Below, piece by piece: positions 8,353 through 17,651 of a DNA stretch of 64,000 bases. The first letter of the stretch is position 1. Each line of letters starts with the position of its first letter. The DNA comes from Dokdonella sp. (lineage in GTDB: Bacteria > Pseudomonadota > Gammaproteobacteria > Xanthomonadales > Rhodanobacteraceae), in assembly GCF_019634845.1 (NCBI RefSeq), contig NZ_JAHCAQ010000018.1:1-64000 (forward strand), read 5' to 3'. The translations under genes were made by a program, and so were the position numbers. Below the pieces are notes generated by a model, which was not told the origin of the DNA, did not search any database, and saw only the letters and a program-made list of their open reading frames with translations.

Positions 8353-9525
8353 CTAGAAGGCGTTGATGCCGGTGATTTCGCGCCCGACCACGAGCTGGTG
8401 CACGGTCTCGGTACCCTCGTAGGTGATGACCGATTCGAGGTTGAGCGCGTGGCGGATCGGGCTGTGTTCGGTGGTGATGCCGGCGCCGCCGAGGATATCG
8501 CGACATTCGCGGGCGATGTCGATCGCCATGCGGCAGTTGTTCCACTTGGCCAGCGACACCTGGGTCGGTTGCATCGTGCCGGCATCCTTGAGACGGCCGA
8601 GCTGGAGCGAGAGCAGCTGCGCCAGCGTGATGCGGCGGGCCATGTCGGCCAGCTTGAGCTGCACCGCCTGGGTGGCAGCCAGCGGCCGCTGGAACAGCAT
8701 GCGGTTCTTCGCGTATTCGGTCGTTTCGCTGAAACAGGCGATCGCCGCGCCGATCGGTCCCCAGGTGATGCCATAGCGCGCCTGGGTGAGGCAGCCGAGC
8801 GGCCCCTTGAGACCCTTCACGCCGGGCAGGCGGTTGGCATCGGGCACGCGCACGTTGTCGAGGAACAATGCACTCGTCACCGACGCGCGCAGGCTCATCT
8901 TCTTGTGCACTTCCTGCGCCGCGAATCCCTTGCTGTCGGTCGGCACGATGAAGCCCTGGATGCCCTCCTCGGTCTGCGCCCACACGATCGCGATATGGGC
9001 CAGGTTGCCATTGGTGATCCACATCTTGGCGCCGTTGATGACCCAATCGCCGCCATCCTTCCTGGCATGGGTTTTCATGTTGGCCGGATCCGAGCCGCCA
9101 TGCGGCTCGGTCAGGCCGAAGCAGCCGATGACCTTGCCCGCCGCCATCGGCGGCAGCCAGTGGCGCTTCTGCTCCTCGCTGCCGTAGGCGAAGATCGGGT
9201 ACATGCACAGCGAGCTCTGCACCGACGCGAAGCTGCGCAGGCCCGAATCGCCGCGCTCGAGCTCCTGGCAGATCAGGCCGTAGCTCACGCCATTCATGCC
9301 GCCACAACCGTACTCGGTCGGCAACGTGGCACCGAGCAGGCCGAGCTCGGCCATTTCCGGGATCAGCTCGGTCGGAAAGCGCCCCTGGTCGAAACAGTCG
9401 CCGATGATCGGCAGCACGCGCTCGTCGGTGAAACGCGCCACGCTGTCCTGCACCATGCGCTCTTCCTCGGAGAGCAGCGCGCGGACGTCGTACAGATCAT
9501 GTGGATTGAGCGGGGTGGCGGGCAT
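8353..9525 (-). CDS. gcdH: Glutaryl-CoA dehydrogenase
   Basis: 390-residue FAD-dependent acyl-CoA dehydrogenase that oxidises and decarboxylates glutaryl-CoA to crotonyl-CoA in lysine/tryptophan degradation. GcdH hallmarks are the GLRSFASVQSSL segment with the substrate carboxylate-binding Arg/Ser region, the FAD/substrate motif CFGLTEPHGGSDP, and the catalytic Glu in ITYEGTETVHQLVVGREITG near the C-terminus. Length fits the family. First gene of a probable gcdH/pilin-like/GNAT operon and divergent from the polysaccharide deacetylase. Confidence 0.93.
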   Translation of the reverse strand: MPATPLNPHDLYDVRALLSEEERMVQDSVARFTDERVLPIIGDCFDQGRFPTELIPEMAELGLLGATLPTEYGCGGMNGVSYGLICQELERGDSGLRSFASVQSSLCMYPIFAYGSEEQKRHWLPPMAAGKVIGCFGLTEPHGGSDPANMKTHARKDGGDWVINGAKMWITNGNLAHIAIVWAQTEEGIQGFIVPTDSKGFAAQEVHKKMSLRASVTSALFLDNVRVPDANRLPGVKGLKGPLGCLTQARYGITWGPIGAAIACFSETTEYAKNRMLFQRPLAATQAVQLKLADMARRITLAQLLSLQLGRLKDAGTMQPTQVSLAKWNNCRMAIDIARECRDILGGAGITTEHSPIRHALNLESVITYEGTETVHQLVVGREITGINAF

Positions 9526-9614
9526 GGCGGATCCGGATCGGGCAAAGTCGCGTATTGTACTGCCGTGCCCCGGCAGCGGCCACGCATGTCCGCAAAAATG
9601 GCCCGACCGAACCG

Positions 9615-10433
9615 ATGCGCGTTCCCGTCCTCACCTACCATTCGATCAACATCAGCGGCAACGACTACGCCGACAACGACCACGTGGCGCTGGCGGCCGA
9701 CCTGCGCGCGCTGCAGCGTGACGGCTGGCGTATCGTGCCGCTGGCGCAGGTGGTGGCGGGGCTCATCGGCGAGGCCGACCCGGCCGGCCTCGAACGCACG
9801 GTCGCGCTGAGCTTCGACGACGGCGCCTGGTTCGACTGGCACGACCTCGACCATCCGAGCTGCGGTCCGCAGCGCGGCTTTGCCGGCATCCTGCGCGATT
9901 TCGTCGCCGCCACCGGCGCCGCCGTGCACGCCACCAGCTTCGTCATCGTCGCGCCGCAGGCGCGCGCGATCCTCGACCGCACCTGCCTGATCGGTCGCGG
10001 CTGGTGGGACGACCAATGGTGGCCGCTCGCCCAGCGCGAGGGCCTCATCGCCATCGAGAACCACAGCTGGGACCACAATCACGACACCCTGCCGCAGACG
10101 GTGCAGCGCGACGGCCGCAGCGGCACGTTCCGCAGCATCGAGACCTGGGCCGAGGCCGACGCCGAGATCCGCGCCGCCGCCGACTGGCTCGATGCGCTGC
10201 TGGCACCGCACCGCGGCAGCCTGTTCGCGTTTCCCTACGGCGAATCCAACGACTACCTCGTGCACGAATACCTGCCGCGATTCGGCCATCAGCACCGCCT
10301 GCGCGCCGCGTTCGGCACCAGCCCGGCGCCGGTCACGCTGCACGCCACGCGCTGGAACCTGCCGCGTTACGTCTGCGGCCAACATTGGCGCTCACCCGAA
10401 GAGTTCGAGCGCCTGCTGCGCGAGTGCCGCTGA
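9615..10433 (+). CDS. Polysaccharide deacetylase family protein
   Basis: 272 residues with a NodB-type carbohydrate esterase 4 fold. Visible are VPVLTYHSI (motif near the start), LSFDDGAWFDW (the paired Asp of metal/catalytic motif 1, about residue 72), ENHSWDHNH (motif 2, the metal-binding His-x3-His equivalent) and FAFPYGESN (motif 3). It would remove N- or O-acetyl groups from a glycan such as exopolysaccharide. No signal peptide is visible, so the protein is probably cytoplasmic or exported by another route. The ATG at 9615 was chosen because the preceding 20 codons of open frame look non-coding. Confidence 0.85.
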   Translation: MRVPVLTYHSINISGNDYADNDHVALAADLRALQRDGWRIVPLAQVVAGLIGEADPAGLERTVALSFDDGAWFDWHDLDHPSCGPQRGFAGILRDFVAATGAAVHATSFVIVAPQARAILDRTCLIGRGWWDDQWWPLAQREGLIAIENHSWDHNHDTLPQTVQRDGRSGTFRSIETWAEADAEIRAAADWLDALLAPHRGSLFAFPYGESNDYLVHEYLPRFGHQHRLRAAFGTSPAPVTLHATRWNLPRYVCGQHWRSPEEFERLLRECR

Positions 10434-10440
10434 GCGCGGG

Positions 10441-12324
10441 TTACGGCGATGCGTGCGCAGGGAGCACGACCAGATCGAGATTGCGCTCGATGCCGCGCAA
10501 GCGGAACAACCAATGCACGCTTTGCGCGCCATCGCATCCATCGCACGCGTAAACCATCGAGCCACCATCGTCGTAGGCGGGCGCCGCTGCTTTTCCGTTG
10601 GCCGTGACTGCTTCCACCTGCAGCGGCGCTGACATCGACAGGCGGTTGGTCAGCACGATCGCATCGTCGTTGCGCGCATCGAACCCATAGTCGCGCGCGG
10701 CTTCCTCGGCGCCGCCATCGGGAGTGATCTGCAAACGCCGCAACGGCGCAGCAATGCCGCCCTGCGCGGGCGCGATCGGACGCACGTCGTCATACAGCGC
10801 CATGCCCGCCACCACGCGCGCAGGCGCGATGCCCGAGGCGAGTGACGCCGCAGGAAAAATGCCGGCAACGTGGCGCGTGCCGGGCCGCGTCCCGCCAAAG
10901 CGCAGCACGGGCCAGCGGCCACAAGCATTCCTGAGCGGCGCCGCGAACGTCGGTTCGATCACCGCGGCCAACCGCCCATGCAACACATCGACGTCGCACA
11001 AGACGGCAGCGACACGATCGATGCGCCGTACCGGATAAAACGCCAGGCGCACGCTCACGGTACGGTTGCCCGCGTCGATCGCGTCGTGCCACGGGTTCAC
11101 GCCCGCCGGCATCCGAAATTCGGGACCGCGTTGCAGCAGGAACGAAAACGGCGCAAGGCAAAGCGCCGTGTACGCCGCCCATGCGCTTGCGCCGATGGCG
11201 GCGACGATGCGACGGCGGGCCGCAAACCATTGCCACCACCCGATGGCGACGAGAAAAGCCAGCGGCGGCAGGCACGACGGCACCATCCACACCGGCGTGA
11301 TCGGACGCAGCAACACCACGAAGGCGACCTGCGCAACCCAGAACGCGAATGCCAGGCACGCCCAGCGCCGCATCCGCGACGACGTTCGCATCGCCCACGC
11401 GAGCCCACAGGCAGCGATCGCGATGCACACGCACCACGCCAGCCACGCCGCATGCGCCGCGCCGTCATTGCCGGCGTCGATCACGAGAAATCCCCATCTG
11501 GCACCGCCGACGACCAACTGCGCGGCGAGCAAGACGATCCTGTGAAGCGGATCGACGGCGATGTCCGCGCCAAGGTAGGCAGCAATCGGCTTGAGCGCAG
11601 CGACCACCTCCGTGCCGCGGTCAAGCCACGGCGGCAACAGGCTCGCGATAACGACGAGCGCGGCTCCGGTCAACCGGTAAAACGTCGCCCACGAACGATG
11701 CCGCAGCAGCAGGAAGCAGCCGGCGACGACGATGTAGAGGATCGTCGTAGGATGGGCGTGAATGCACGCCGCCGCGGCAAGACCGAACCACAACGCATTC
11801 GATCCACTCATGCGCGACGCGCACCGCCAGGTGGCGAACGCGAGCCACAACACGCAGGTCTCGACCAACGCGATGTGCGACGGGAACACCAGCGCCGCCG
11901 TCGACCATCCGGCAATCGCGAAGGCCACGGCAAGAAGGAAGCCGAATCGCGGATCGAGCAGACGCAAGCCAAGACGCCAGGCCAACACGTATTTGAGCGC
12001 AGCGAGCAACTGCACCAATGCCATCGTCCAGGCGACGCTGCCGGTCAGGAACACCGGCAGCGCGAGCAGGTAGAACCACCATGGCCCGAGCTCGATGAGC
12101 TGGTAGATCTGCGGCCCCGCCAGCGGAAAGCGCTCGCCGTGCGCGATCGAGCTCGCCCAGTAGAAATCGCGCCAGAAATCGGCGACGCCGGCGGAGTTCA
12201 TGCCCGCGGCGACGTGGATGCAGACCATCAGCGCACAGAACGCGCCGCCGGCGACGAGCCAGCATATGGCGGAACGCTCGCACACGGCACTGGGCGATGC
12301 GATGGGTGGATCGTGTCGCGGCAT
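10441..12324 (-). CDS. Large multi-pass membrane protein, GT-C glycosyltransferase-like
   Basis: 627 residues. The N-terminal two thirds hold about ten hydrophobic helices (for example ICWLVAGGAFCALMVCIHVA, FGFLLAVAFAIAG, TTILYIVVAGCFLLLRH); the C-terminal 200 residues are soluble and probably periplasmic. A short acidic motif in the first loop (VADFWRDFYWASS) sits where GT-C enzymes carry their catalytic Asp, which suggests a lipid-linked sugar transferase, but the similarity is only in layout. Convergent with the polysaccharide deacetylase (7 bp between stops). No homologue is recognised with confidence. Confidence 0.6.
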   Translation of the reverse strand: MPRHDPPIASPSAVCERSAICWLVAGGAFCALMVCIHVAAGMNSAGVADFWRDFYWASSIAHGERFPLAGPQIYQLIELGPWWFYLLALPVFLTGSVAWTMALVQLLAALKYVLAWRLGLRLLDPRFGFLLAVAFAIAGWSTAALVFPSHIALVETCVLWLAFATWRCASRMSGSNALWFGLAAAACIHAHPTTILYIVVAGCFLLLRHRSWATFYRLTGAALVVIASLLPPWLDRGTEVVAALKPIAAYLGADIAVDPLHRIVLLAAQLVVGGARWGFLVIDAGNDGAAHAAWLAWCVCIAIAACGLAWAMRTSSRMRRWACLAFAFWVAQVAFVVLLRPITPVWMVPSCLPPLAFLVAIGWWQWFAARRRIVAAIGASAWAAYTALCLAPFSFLLQRGPEFRMPAGVNPWHDAIDAGNRTVSVRLAFYPVRRIDRVAAVLCDVDVLHGRLAAVIEPTFAAPLRNACGRWPVLRFGGTRPGTRHVAGIFPAASLASGIAPARVVAGMALYDDVRPIAPAQGGIAAPLRRLQITPDGGAEEAARDYGFDARNDDAIVLTNRLSMSAPLQVEAVTANGKAAAPAYDDGGSMVYACDGCDGAQSVHWLFRLRGIERNLDLVVLPAHASP

Positions 12325-12495
12325 GCGATGGTCGGCGGGCAGAATCGGCAGCGCGCAGCCTAGCGCAAAGCGACACCACGGCCCATCGACCGGGACCGAC
12401 CACGTGCAGTTCAGAGTTTCGTCGGCAGGCGCCGCTGCGCTACGCTCTCACCGAGCCGCAATTCCGACGCACTCATTGCCGAAAGAGCCGCAAAA

Positions 12496-13020
12496 ATGCA
12501 CAGCGACGCCATTTCCATCGTTCCCGAACATCTGCGCAGCTTTTTCACCATCACCGAGGTCGACAACGCCGAACTTCCCGCCGGCGCCCTGTTCCAGCGC
12601 AAGTTCGGCTCGCCACCGCCAACGGAAGGTCATCACCTGGTGGCGTTGCACCGCGCCGAGGATGGTGGCCTGCGCGTTGCCGGCTACTCGCATGCGCGCG
12701 AATTCGGTGACGTCTGCCTCATCGGCGGTGCCTGCACCGATGGCGCGGTCATGCGCGCGCTGCCCCCCGAACACGCGGCCGCGATCCGCGCCGCTGGCGG
12801 CGTGTGGTACCTGCTGATCAAGTACATGTTCGCGCGCTACGCCGACCGCTGCGCGGCCTTTTTCGGCTACTGTGGCGACCCGCGCGCACTCGAGGTCGAC
12901 CTCGCCGCCGGCTTCGTGCCGGTCGCGCCACAATTCCTGCTCGCGCATTGGCACCGCGAGCTGCCCGAGATCGTGCGCCGCGCGCTCATCGCCAAAGTCG
13001 CCGCGCTCGGTCCGTTCTGA
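12496..13020 (+). CDS. Conserved hypothetical protein, possibly acyltransferase-like fold
   Basis: 174 residues, not recognised with confidence. It has alternating strand/helix character: HHLVALHRAEDGGLRVAGYSHAREFGDVCLIGG reads like the central beta sheet of a GNAT protein, and LLIKYMFARYADRCAAFFGYCGDPRALEVDLAAGFVP resembles the late helix-strand region where GNATs recognise a residue after a G-F turn. There is no clear acetyl-CoA loop. No signal peptide or membrane segment. Stands alone between a membrane protein (divergent) and the 5'-nucleotidase (convergent). Confidence 0.6.
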   Translation: MHSDAISIVPEHLRSFFTITEVDNAELPAGALFQRKFGSPPPTEGHHLVALHRAEDGGLRVAGYSHAREFGDVCLIGGACTDGAVMRALPPEHAAAIRAAGGVWYLLIKYMFARYADRCAAFFGYCGDPRALEVDLAAGFVPVAPQFLLAHWHRELPEIVRRALIAKVAALGPF

Positions 13021-13197
13021 ACACCACCGCCACCGCCTGTTCGTGCGCGCCGTGGGCTCACCCCATCGGCGGCGTTGGCCGCGTGGCGATGCGCCCGAAT
13101 GCGGGTTGGCTGGCGCGGCGGGCCGCTCAATCCGGCGCGGGCGCGTCTTGCGATGCGCCGATCCGGTACGGCCGCTGCGGGATCGCCTGACGCAGCC

Positions 13198-14121
13198 CTA
13201 GGTGGCCGGCGCCTTGCGCTCGCGCCGCGGCACATGGCCGGTGGCGACGTGCTGGCGGGCCGATTCGACGTTGACGGGCGAGTCGTCGAAGAAGATGTCG
13301 GCGCCGAAGGCTTCGAGGAACGGCCCCTTCGGTCGCCCGCCGAGGAACAGTGCCTCATCGATGCGCACGCCCCATTCGCGCAGGGTCAGGATCACGCGCT
13401 TGTGGGCCGGAGCCGAGCGCGCGGTGACCAGCGCGGTGCGGATCGGCGCCGCCTCGCTCGGGAACGCCTGCTGCAGGCGATGCAGCGCATCGAGGAAACC
13501 GCGGAACGGGCCGCCCGACAGCGGTTCGCTGGCGCGCTCGGCCTCGTGGCGGTGGAATGCCTCGATGCCGCCCTGTTCGGAGACACGTTCGGACTCGTCG
13601 CCGAACAGCACCGCATCGCCATCGAACGCGATGCGCACCTGCTGCGAACTGGACTGCGGCGCCTTCGACGGCAGGATCGTCGCGGCGGCGATGCCGCCGG
13701 CGAGCGCGTTGGCGACGCTGTCGGGGTTGGCCGACAGGAACAGGTCGGCGCCGAACGCACGCACGTACGGCAAGGTGGGTTCGCCACGCGTGAACACGGC
13801 GCGCGCGATGCCCAGGCCGTAGTGCTCGATCGAATTGAAGATGCGCAGGCCGGTGTCGGCCGAATTGCGCGACAGCAGGATCACTTCCACGCGCGGCGCG
13901 GCGTCGTTGCCGTCATTGAGCGCGAGCAGCTTCTGCACCAGACCGAATGCAATGCCCATCGGCAGCAGGTCGTCCTCGCGCTCGATCTGGTGGCGCGCGA
14001 ATGCCTCGACGCCGCTGCGCTCGAACAGCTCGTGGCTCTCCGACAGGTCGAACAGCGCGCGCGAGGAAATCGCCACCACGAGCGCATCACCATTTGCATG
14101 CTTGTTGTCCACCGTCACCAT
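13198..14121 (-). CDS. 5'-nucleotidase (cN-I / PF06189 type)
   Basis: 307 residues matching the bacterial 5'-nucleotidase family related to eukaryotic cytosolic nucleotidase I. Key stretches are LVVAISSRALFDL with the nucleophile-region residues, VILLSRNSADTGLRIFNSIEHYGL, and the HAD-like FDGDAVLFGDESE block with acidic metal ligands, then IRTALVTARSAPAHKRVI. It should dephosphorylate nucleoside monophosphates in the cytosol. The ATG at 14119-14121 is used; the frame is open upstream but that part is Arg/Ala-rich non-coding sequence. About 240 bp (14122-14365) separates it from the DUF1249 gene; I see nothing in that gap. Confidence 0.88.
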   Translation of the reverse strand: MVTVDNKHANGDALVVAISSRALFDLSESHELFERSGVEAFARHQIEREDDLLPMGIAFGLVQKLLALNDGNDAAPRVEVILLSRNSADTGLRIFNSIEHYGLGIARAVFTRGEPTLPYVRAFGADLFLSANPDSVANALAGGIAAATILPSKAPQSSSQQVRIAFDGDAVLFGDESERVSEQGGIEAFHRHEAERASEPLSGGPFRGFLDALHRLQQAFPSEAAPIRTALVTARSAPAHKRVILTLREWGVRIDEALFLGGRPKGPFLEAFGADIFFDDSPVNVESARQHVATGHVPRRERKAPAT

Positions 14122-14365
14122 CCGCCCGGGCGCACCGGCCCGACCACGCGCACGATAGCGCACAACGCCCGCCGGCAATGGCTGAACACGCGCCGCGCGC
14201 CAATGTTTCGTTGCCCCGGCCCTAACCCTTTTGCAACGTCGATGATTGCATGCTGGGCGCCCGCGGCGGTTGCGCGCGAGCCCGCTGTGAAGCGCGCTGG
14301 GGACGCGCCGCCGTCGTGGACCAGCCCGTCCGCACCGTGTGGCCACCTGCCGGCCCGCAGTTGGC

Positions 14366-14845
14366 TCAGCCCGTCACTGCGGCAGGCACGATCCGTTCCA
14401 GGGTGCCGATCGAATGGCCCTGCTCGGCCAGGTATTCGAGCCAGCGGTTGAGGAAGGAACTCATCCGCAGCCGCTGCTGGAACAGGTCGCGGCTCGGCCG
14501 CAGCGGCCCGATCGCGCGCACCAGGCGACGGTCGGCACACAGGTCGAGCACCTCGGCCATGTGCGCATCGTCGTACATTCGCAATTGCGCCGAGGGCGAA
14601 CGTTCGCCCGTGCTCGCATCGACGAAGTCGTAGGTCAGGTGCAGATCCAGTGTGTAGCGATGTCGCTCGAGCACGTCCAGGCGCAGGTCGAGCCCATCGT
14701 CGAGACTCGAACGGTAGCTGCCGAGCGCGAGCCGACCCGGCGCGAACAGTCGTGCGAGGCGGTGGTAATTTTCGGCGTAAAGGCCCATGAGCCAGGCAAA
14801 GCGGCTCGGCAGCACCGATGCGGGATGGTCGACTACGACTGACAT
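14366..14845 (-). CDS. DUF1249 family protein (YqiB-like)
   Basis: 159 residues. The opening RFAWLMGLYAENYHRLARLF and the central YTLDLHLTYDF, QLRMYDDAHMAEVLDL and FLNRWLEYLAEQGH are the conserved blocks of the DUF1249/YqiB family, a small cytosolic protein of unknown function found in gammaproteobacteria, in E. coli near cpdA and parE. Here it is downstream of radA on the same strand, a different neighbourhood, so context does not help. Probably transcribed with radA or from its own promoter in 14846-14937. Confidence 0.85.
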   Translation of the reverse strand: MSVVVDHPASVLPSRFAWLMGLYAENYHRLARLFAPGRLALGSYRSSLDDGLDLRLDVLERHRYTLDLHLTYDFVDASTGERSPSAQLRMYDDAHMAEVLDLCADRRLVRAIGPLRPSRDLFQQRLRMSSFLNRWLEYLAEQGHSIGTLERIVPAAVTG

Positions 14846-14937
14846 GGTTCGATCTTAGGCGCGATCGCGGTGCAGGCACAGACTGTTGCAAACGGGCACC
14901 GGCATGCCAAGATGGTGCCCTGCCGCCGCGCCCACGC

Positions 14938-16314
14938 TCATTCGCGCGCGGCCTGCAGGGCCTGAGCCAGGCGCTCCACCGCGATGATCTCGAGCTCGCC
15001 GACATGGGACTTCTTCGGCGCGTTGGCCTTGGGCACGATCGCGCGGCGAAAGCCGTGGGTGGCCGCCTCCCTGAGTCGTTCCTCGCCATTGGGCACGGGC
15101 CGGATCTCGCCCGACAGCCCGACCTCGCCGAACGCCACGGTCTTGTCCGGCAGCGGCTTGTCGCGAAAGCTCGACAGCACGGCCAGCAGCACCGGCAGGT
15201 CGGCCGCGGTTTCCTGCACGCGGATGCCGCCGACCACGTTGACGAATACGTCCTGGTCGTAGACGGCCGCGCCGCCGTGCCGATGCAGCACGGCCAGCAG
15301 CATCGCGAGACGATTCTGTTCGAGACCAAGCGCAACGCGGCGCGGATTGCCGAGCGAACTCTGGTCGACGAGGGCCTGCACTTCGACCAGCAGCGGTCGC
15401 GTGCCCTCGCGCGTGACCATGACCGCGCTGCCCGCAGTCGGCTGCGCATGCGCGGAGAGGAAAATCGCCGACGGATTGGGCACCTCGCGCAGACCCTTGT
15501 CGCCCATCGCGAACACGCCCAGTTCGTTGACCGCGCCGAAGCGGTTCTTGAATGCACGCAGCACGCGGAAGCGCGAGCCGGATTCGCCCTCGAAATACAG
15601 CACCGCGTCGACCATGTGTTCGAGCACGCGCGGGCCGGCGATGCCGCCCTCCTTGGTCACGTGGCCGACGAGGAACACGCTCGTGCCACTTTCCTTGGCA
15701 AAGCGCACCAGCCGCGCCGCGGCCTCGCGCACCTGCGATACCGAACCCGGCGCGGCGGTAAGCAGTTCCGTCCAGATCGTCTGGATCGAATCGACGATGA
15801 GCACTTCGGGTTTCGCGTTCGCCGCCTCGGCAAGAATGCGTTCGATCGAAGTCTCCGCGAGCGCCTCAAGCCCTTCGAGAGCAATGCCCAAACGCTGCCC
15901 GCGCGAAGCGACCTGCGCCAGCGATTCCTCGCCGGTCACATACAAGCCACGCACGCGCTGGCCAAGGGTGCCGAGCATCTGCAGCAGCAAGGTCGACTTG
16001 CCGATGCCCGGATCGCCACCGATCAGCACGACCGAGCCGGCGACGAGACCCCCACCGAGCACCCGATCGAGTTCGCCGATGCCGGTGGCAATGCGCCGTT
16101 CGGCCTCCGCGGCGACGCTGGCCAGGCGCGTGATCCTGGCGCCATCGGTCGCCCCGGCGTAGCCGCCGCGTGCGCCGGCCGCAGCCTTTGCGGCCGGCTG
16201 CACGACGAATTCGGCCAGCGTGTTCCACGCGCCGCACTCGGCGCACTGGCCCTGCCACTTGGCATGCTCGGCGCCGCATTCGCCGCAGACGTAGGCGGTT
16301 TTGGCCTTGGCCAT
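14938..16314 (-). CDS. radA: DNA repair protein RadA (Sms)
   Basis: 458 residues. The order is canonical: an N-terminal C4 zinc finger (YVCGECGAEHAKWQGQCAEC), a RecA-like ATPase with Walker A GGDPGIGKSTL (about residue 95), the RadA-specific KNRFG motif (KNRFGAVNELGVF), and a C-terminal Lon-protease-like domain ending KKSHVGELEIIAVERL. RadA is a hexameric helicase that drives branch migration of recombination intermediates. Last gene of the dnaB-alr-radA run on the minus strand; the gap to alr is 94 bp. Confidence 0.97.
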   Translation of the reverse strand: MAKAKTAYVCGECGAEHAKWQGQCAECGAWNTLAEFVVQPAAKAAAGARGGYAGATDGARITRLASVAAEAERRIATGIGELDRVLGGGLVAGSVVLIGGDPGIGKSTLLLQMLGTLGQRVRGLYVTGEESLAQVASRGQRLGIALEGLEALAETSIERILAEAANAKPEVLIVDSIQTIWTELLTAAPGSVSQVREAAARLVRFAKESGTSVFLVGHVTKEGGIAGPRVLEHMVDAVLYFEGESGSRFRVLRAFKNRFGAVNELGVFAMGDKGLREVPNPSAIFLSAHAQPTAGSAVMVTREGTRPLLVEVQALVDQSSLGNPRRVALGLEQNRLAMLLAVLHRHGGAAVYDQDVFVNVVGGIRVQETAADLPVLLAVLSSFRDKPLPDKTVAFGEVGLSGEIRPVPNGEERLREAATHGFRRAIVPKANAPKKSHVGELEIIAVERLAQALQAARE

Positions 16315-16408
16315 GCTCAGGGATACCGTGTGGCGAAGCGGATCCGGATCATAGCGCCTGCGCCGCGTCGGGCCGCCGCGCCGGCGCGGCGCGCCGCGGG
16401 TCGGCGCC

Positions 16409-17488
16409 TCAACTGTCGTCCTCGACGAACCGCACGCGCCGCGTGACGCCGCAGGTGAGCTCGTAGGCGATCGTGCCGGCGTGGTTGGCGATCTCCTCGA
16501 CCGGCAGGCCGCGACCCCACAACGTCACCGTGTCGCCAACCCTGGCGTCGGCCGCATGGCGCAGATCGAGCGTGACCAGATCCATCGACACGCGCCCGAT
16601 CACGCTGGCCGGCCGCCCAGCCACGAGCACCGGCGTGCCGATGGCGGCATGCCGCGGGTAGCCGTCGCCGTAGCCGATCGCGGCCACACCGACCGGCATG
16701 TCCTCGGGACATTCCCAGGTCGCGGCATAGCCGACGCGGTCGCCACGGCGCAGGCCGTGTACGGCCACGAGTCGCGTGGTGAGCGTCATCGCCGGGGCGA
16801 AGCCGAACTCGGCCGCGGGCCGACCGGCAACGACCGACATCCCGTACAGCAGGCCGCCCACGCGCAGCCACTGGCCACGCGCCGCCGGCCAGCCCAGCAG
16901 TGCCGCCGAATTGGCCAGCGAGCGTTCGCCGTCGAGCCCGGCCGTGGCGGCTTCGAAACAGTCGATCTGACGCGCCGTCAACGCATCGTCGAAGACATCC
17001 GAATTGGCAAAATGCGTCATCAGCACGATCGCCGGATCGACACCGGGCATCGCGCGCAGGCGCGCGTGCACGTCGCGCACCCGCTCGGGCGCGAAGCCGA
17101 GCCGATGCATGCCGCTGTCGATCTTCAGCCACAGGCGCAGTGGACGGCGATCGCTGTCGGCGGCCAGCAAATCGAGCTGGCTGTCATCATGGATCACCGC
17201 ATCCAGGCGCAGGCGACGCAGTTCGGCCAGATCGCCCGCCGCGTCGGGACCGGCCAGCACGACGATGCGCTGACCGATGCCGGCCGCGCGCAGACGCTGG
17301 CCATCGGCGATCGAGGCCACGCCGAACGCATCAGCCGCGGCGAGCGCGCGTGCCACGCGTTCGAGCCCATGGCCATAGCCATCGGCCTTGACCACAGCCA
17401 TGACCTTGGCGCCGGCGGCCAGCTCGCGCACCCGCGCGAGATTGCCGCGCAACGCGGCGAGATGGATCGTGGCGGAAGCCGAACGCAT
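16409..17488 (-). CDS. alr: Alanine racemase
   Basis: 359-residue PLP enzyme interconverting L- and D-alanine to supply peptidoglycan precursors. The PLP lysine is K34 within AVVKADGYGHG; the second catalytic residue is the Tyr in DRVGYAATW, and AAIGYGDGYPRH is the following family signature. Start at the ATG 17486-17488 (MRSASATIHLAALRGNL); the open frame upstream runs through repeat DNA and is not coding. Placement between dnaB and radA is the usual order in this lineage. Confidence 0.95.
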   Translation of the reverse strand: MRSASATIHLAALRGNLARVRELAAGAKVMAVVKADGYGHGLERVARALAAADAFGVASIADGQRLRAAGIGQRIVVLAGPDAAGDLAELRRLRLDAVIHDDSQLDLLAADSDRRPLRLWLKIDSGMHRLGFAPERVRDVHARLRAMPGVDPAIVLMTHFANSDVFDDALTARQIDCFEAATAGLDGERSLANSAALLGWPAARGQWLRVGGLLYGMSVVAGRPAAEFGFAPAMTLTTRLVAVHGLRRGDRVGYAATWECPEDMPVGVAAIGYGDGYPRHAAIGTPVLVAGRPASVIGRVSMDLVTLDLRHAADARVGDTVTLWGRGLPVEEIANHAGTIAYELTCGVTRRVRFVEDDS

Positions 17489-17492
17489 GGAT

Positions 17493-17645
17493 GGTGATTG
17501 GAAATTGGGGGTTGTGGACTGGCGAAGGCTCGCCGTTGGCGAAAGTGACTTGGGACTCGCCCCAAGCCGACGAGTCACCAATCACCAGTCACCAATGGCG
17601 AACCACGAATGACGAATGACGAATGATGAATCACCAAGGGCGAAT
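17493..17645 (-). repeat. AT-richer degenerate heptamer tract with inverted ends between dnaB and alr
   Basis: The spacer between the dnaB stop and the alr start is unlike the rest of the window in base composition. It contains GGTGATTGG at 17493-17501 and its exact inverse CCAATCACC at 17578-17586. A run of degenerate direct heptamers of the form GAATGAC/GAATCAC lies at about 17600-17645, with small stems such as CTTGGG...CCCAAG at 17550-17565. Similar GATTCG/GATTGG-type intergenic tracts are remembered from Xanthomonas-group genomes. Their role is unknown; they may fold in RNA or mark a slipped-strand repeat. Confidence 0.6.
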
Positions 17646-17651
17646 CACCAT

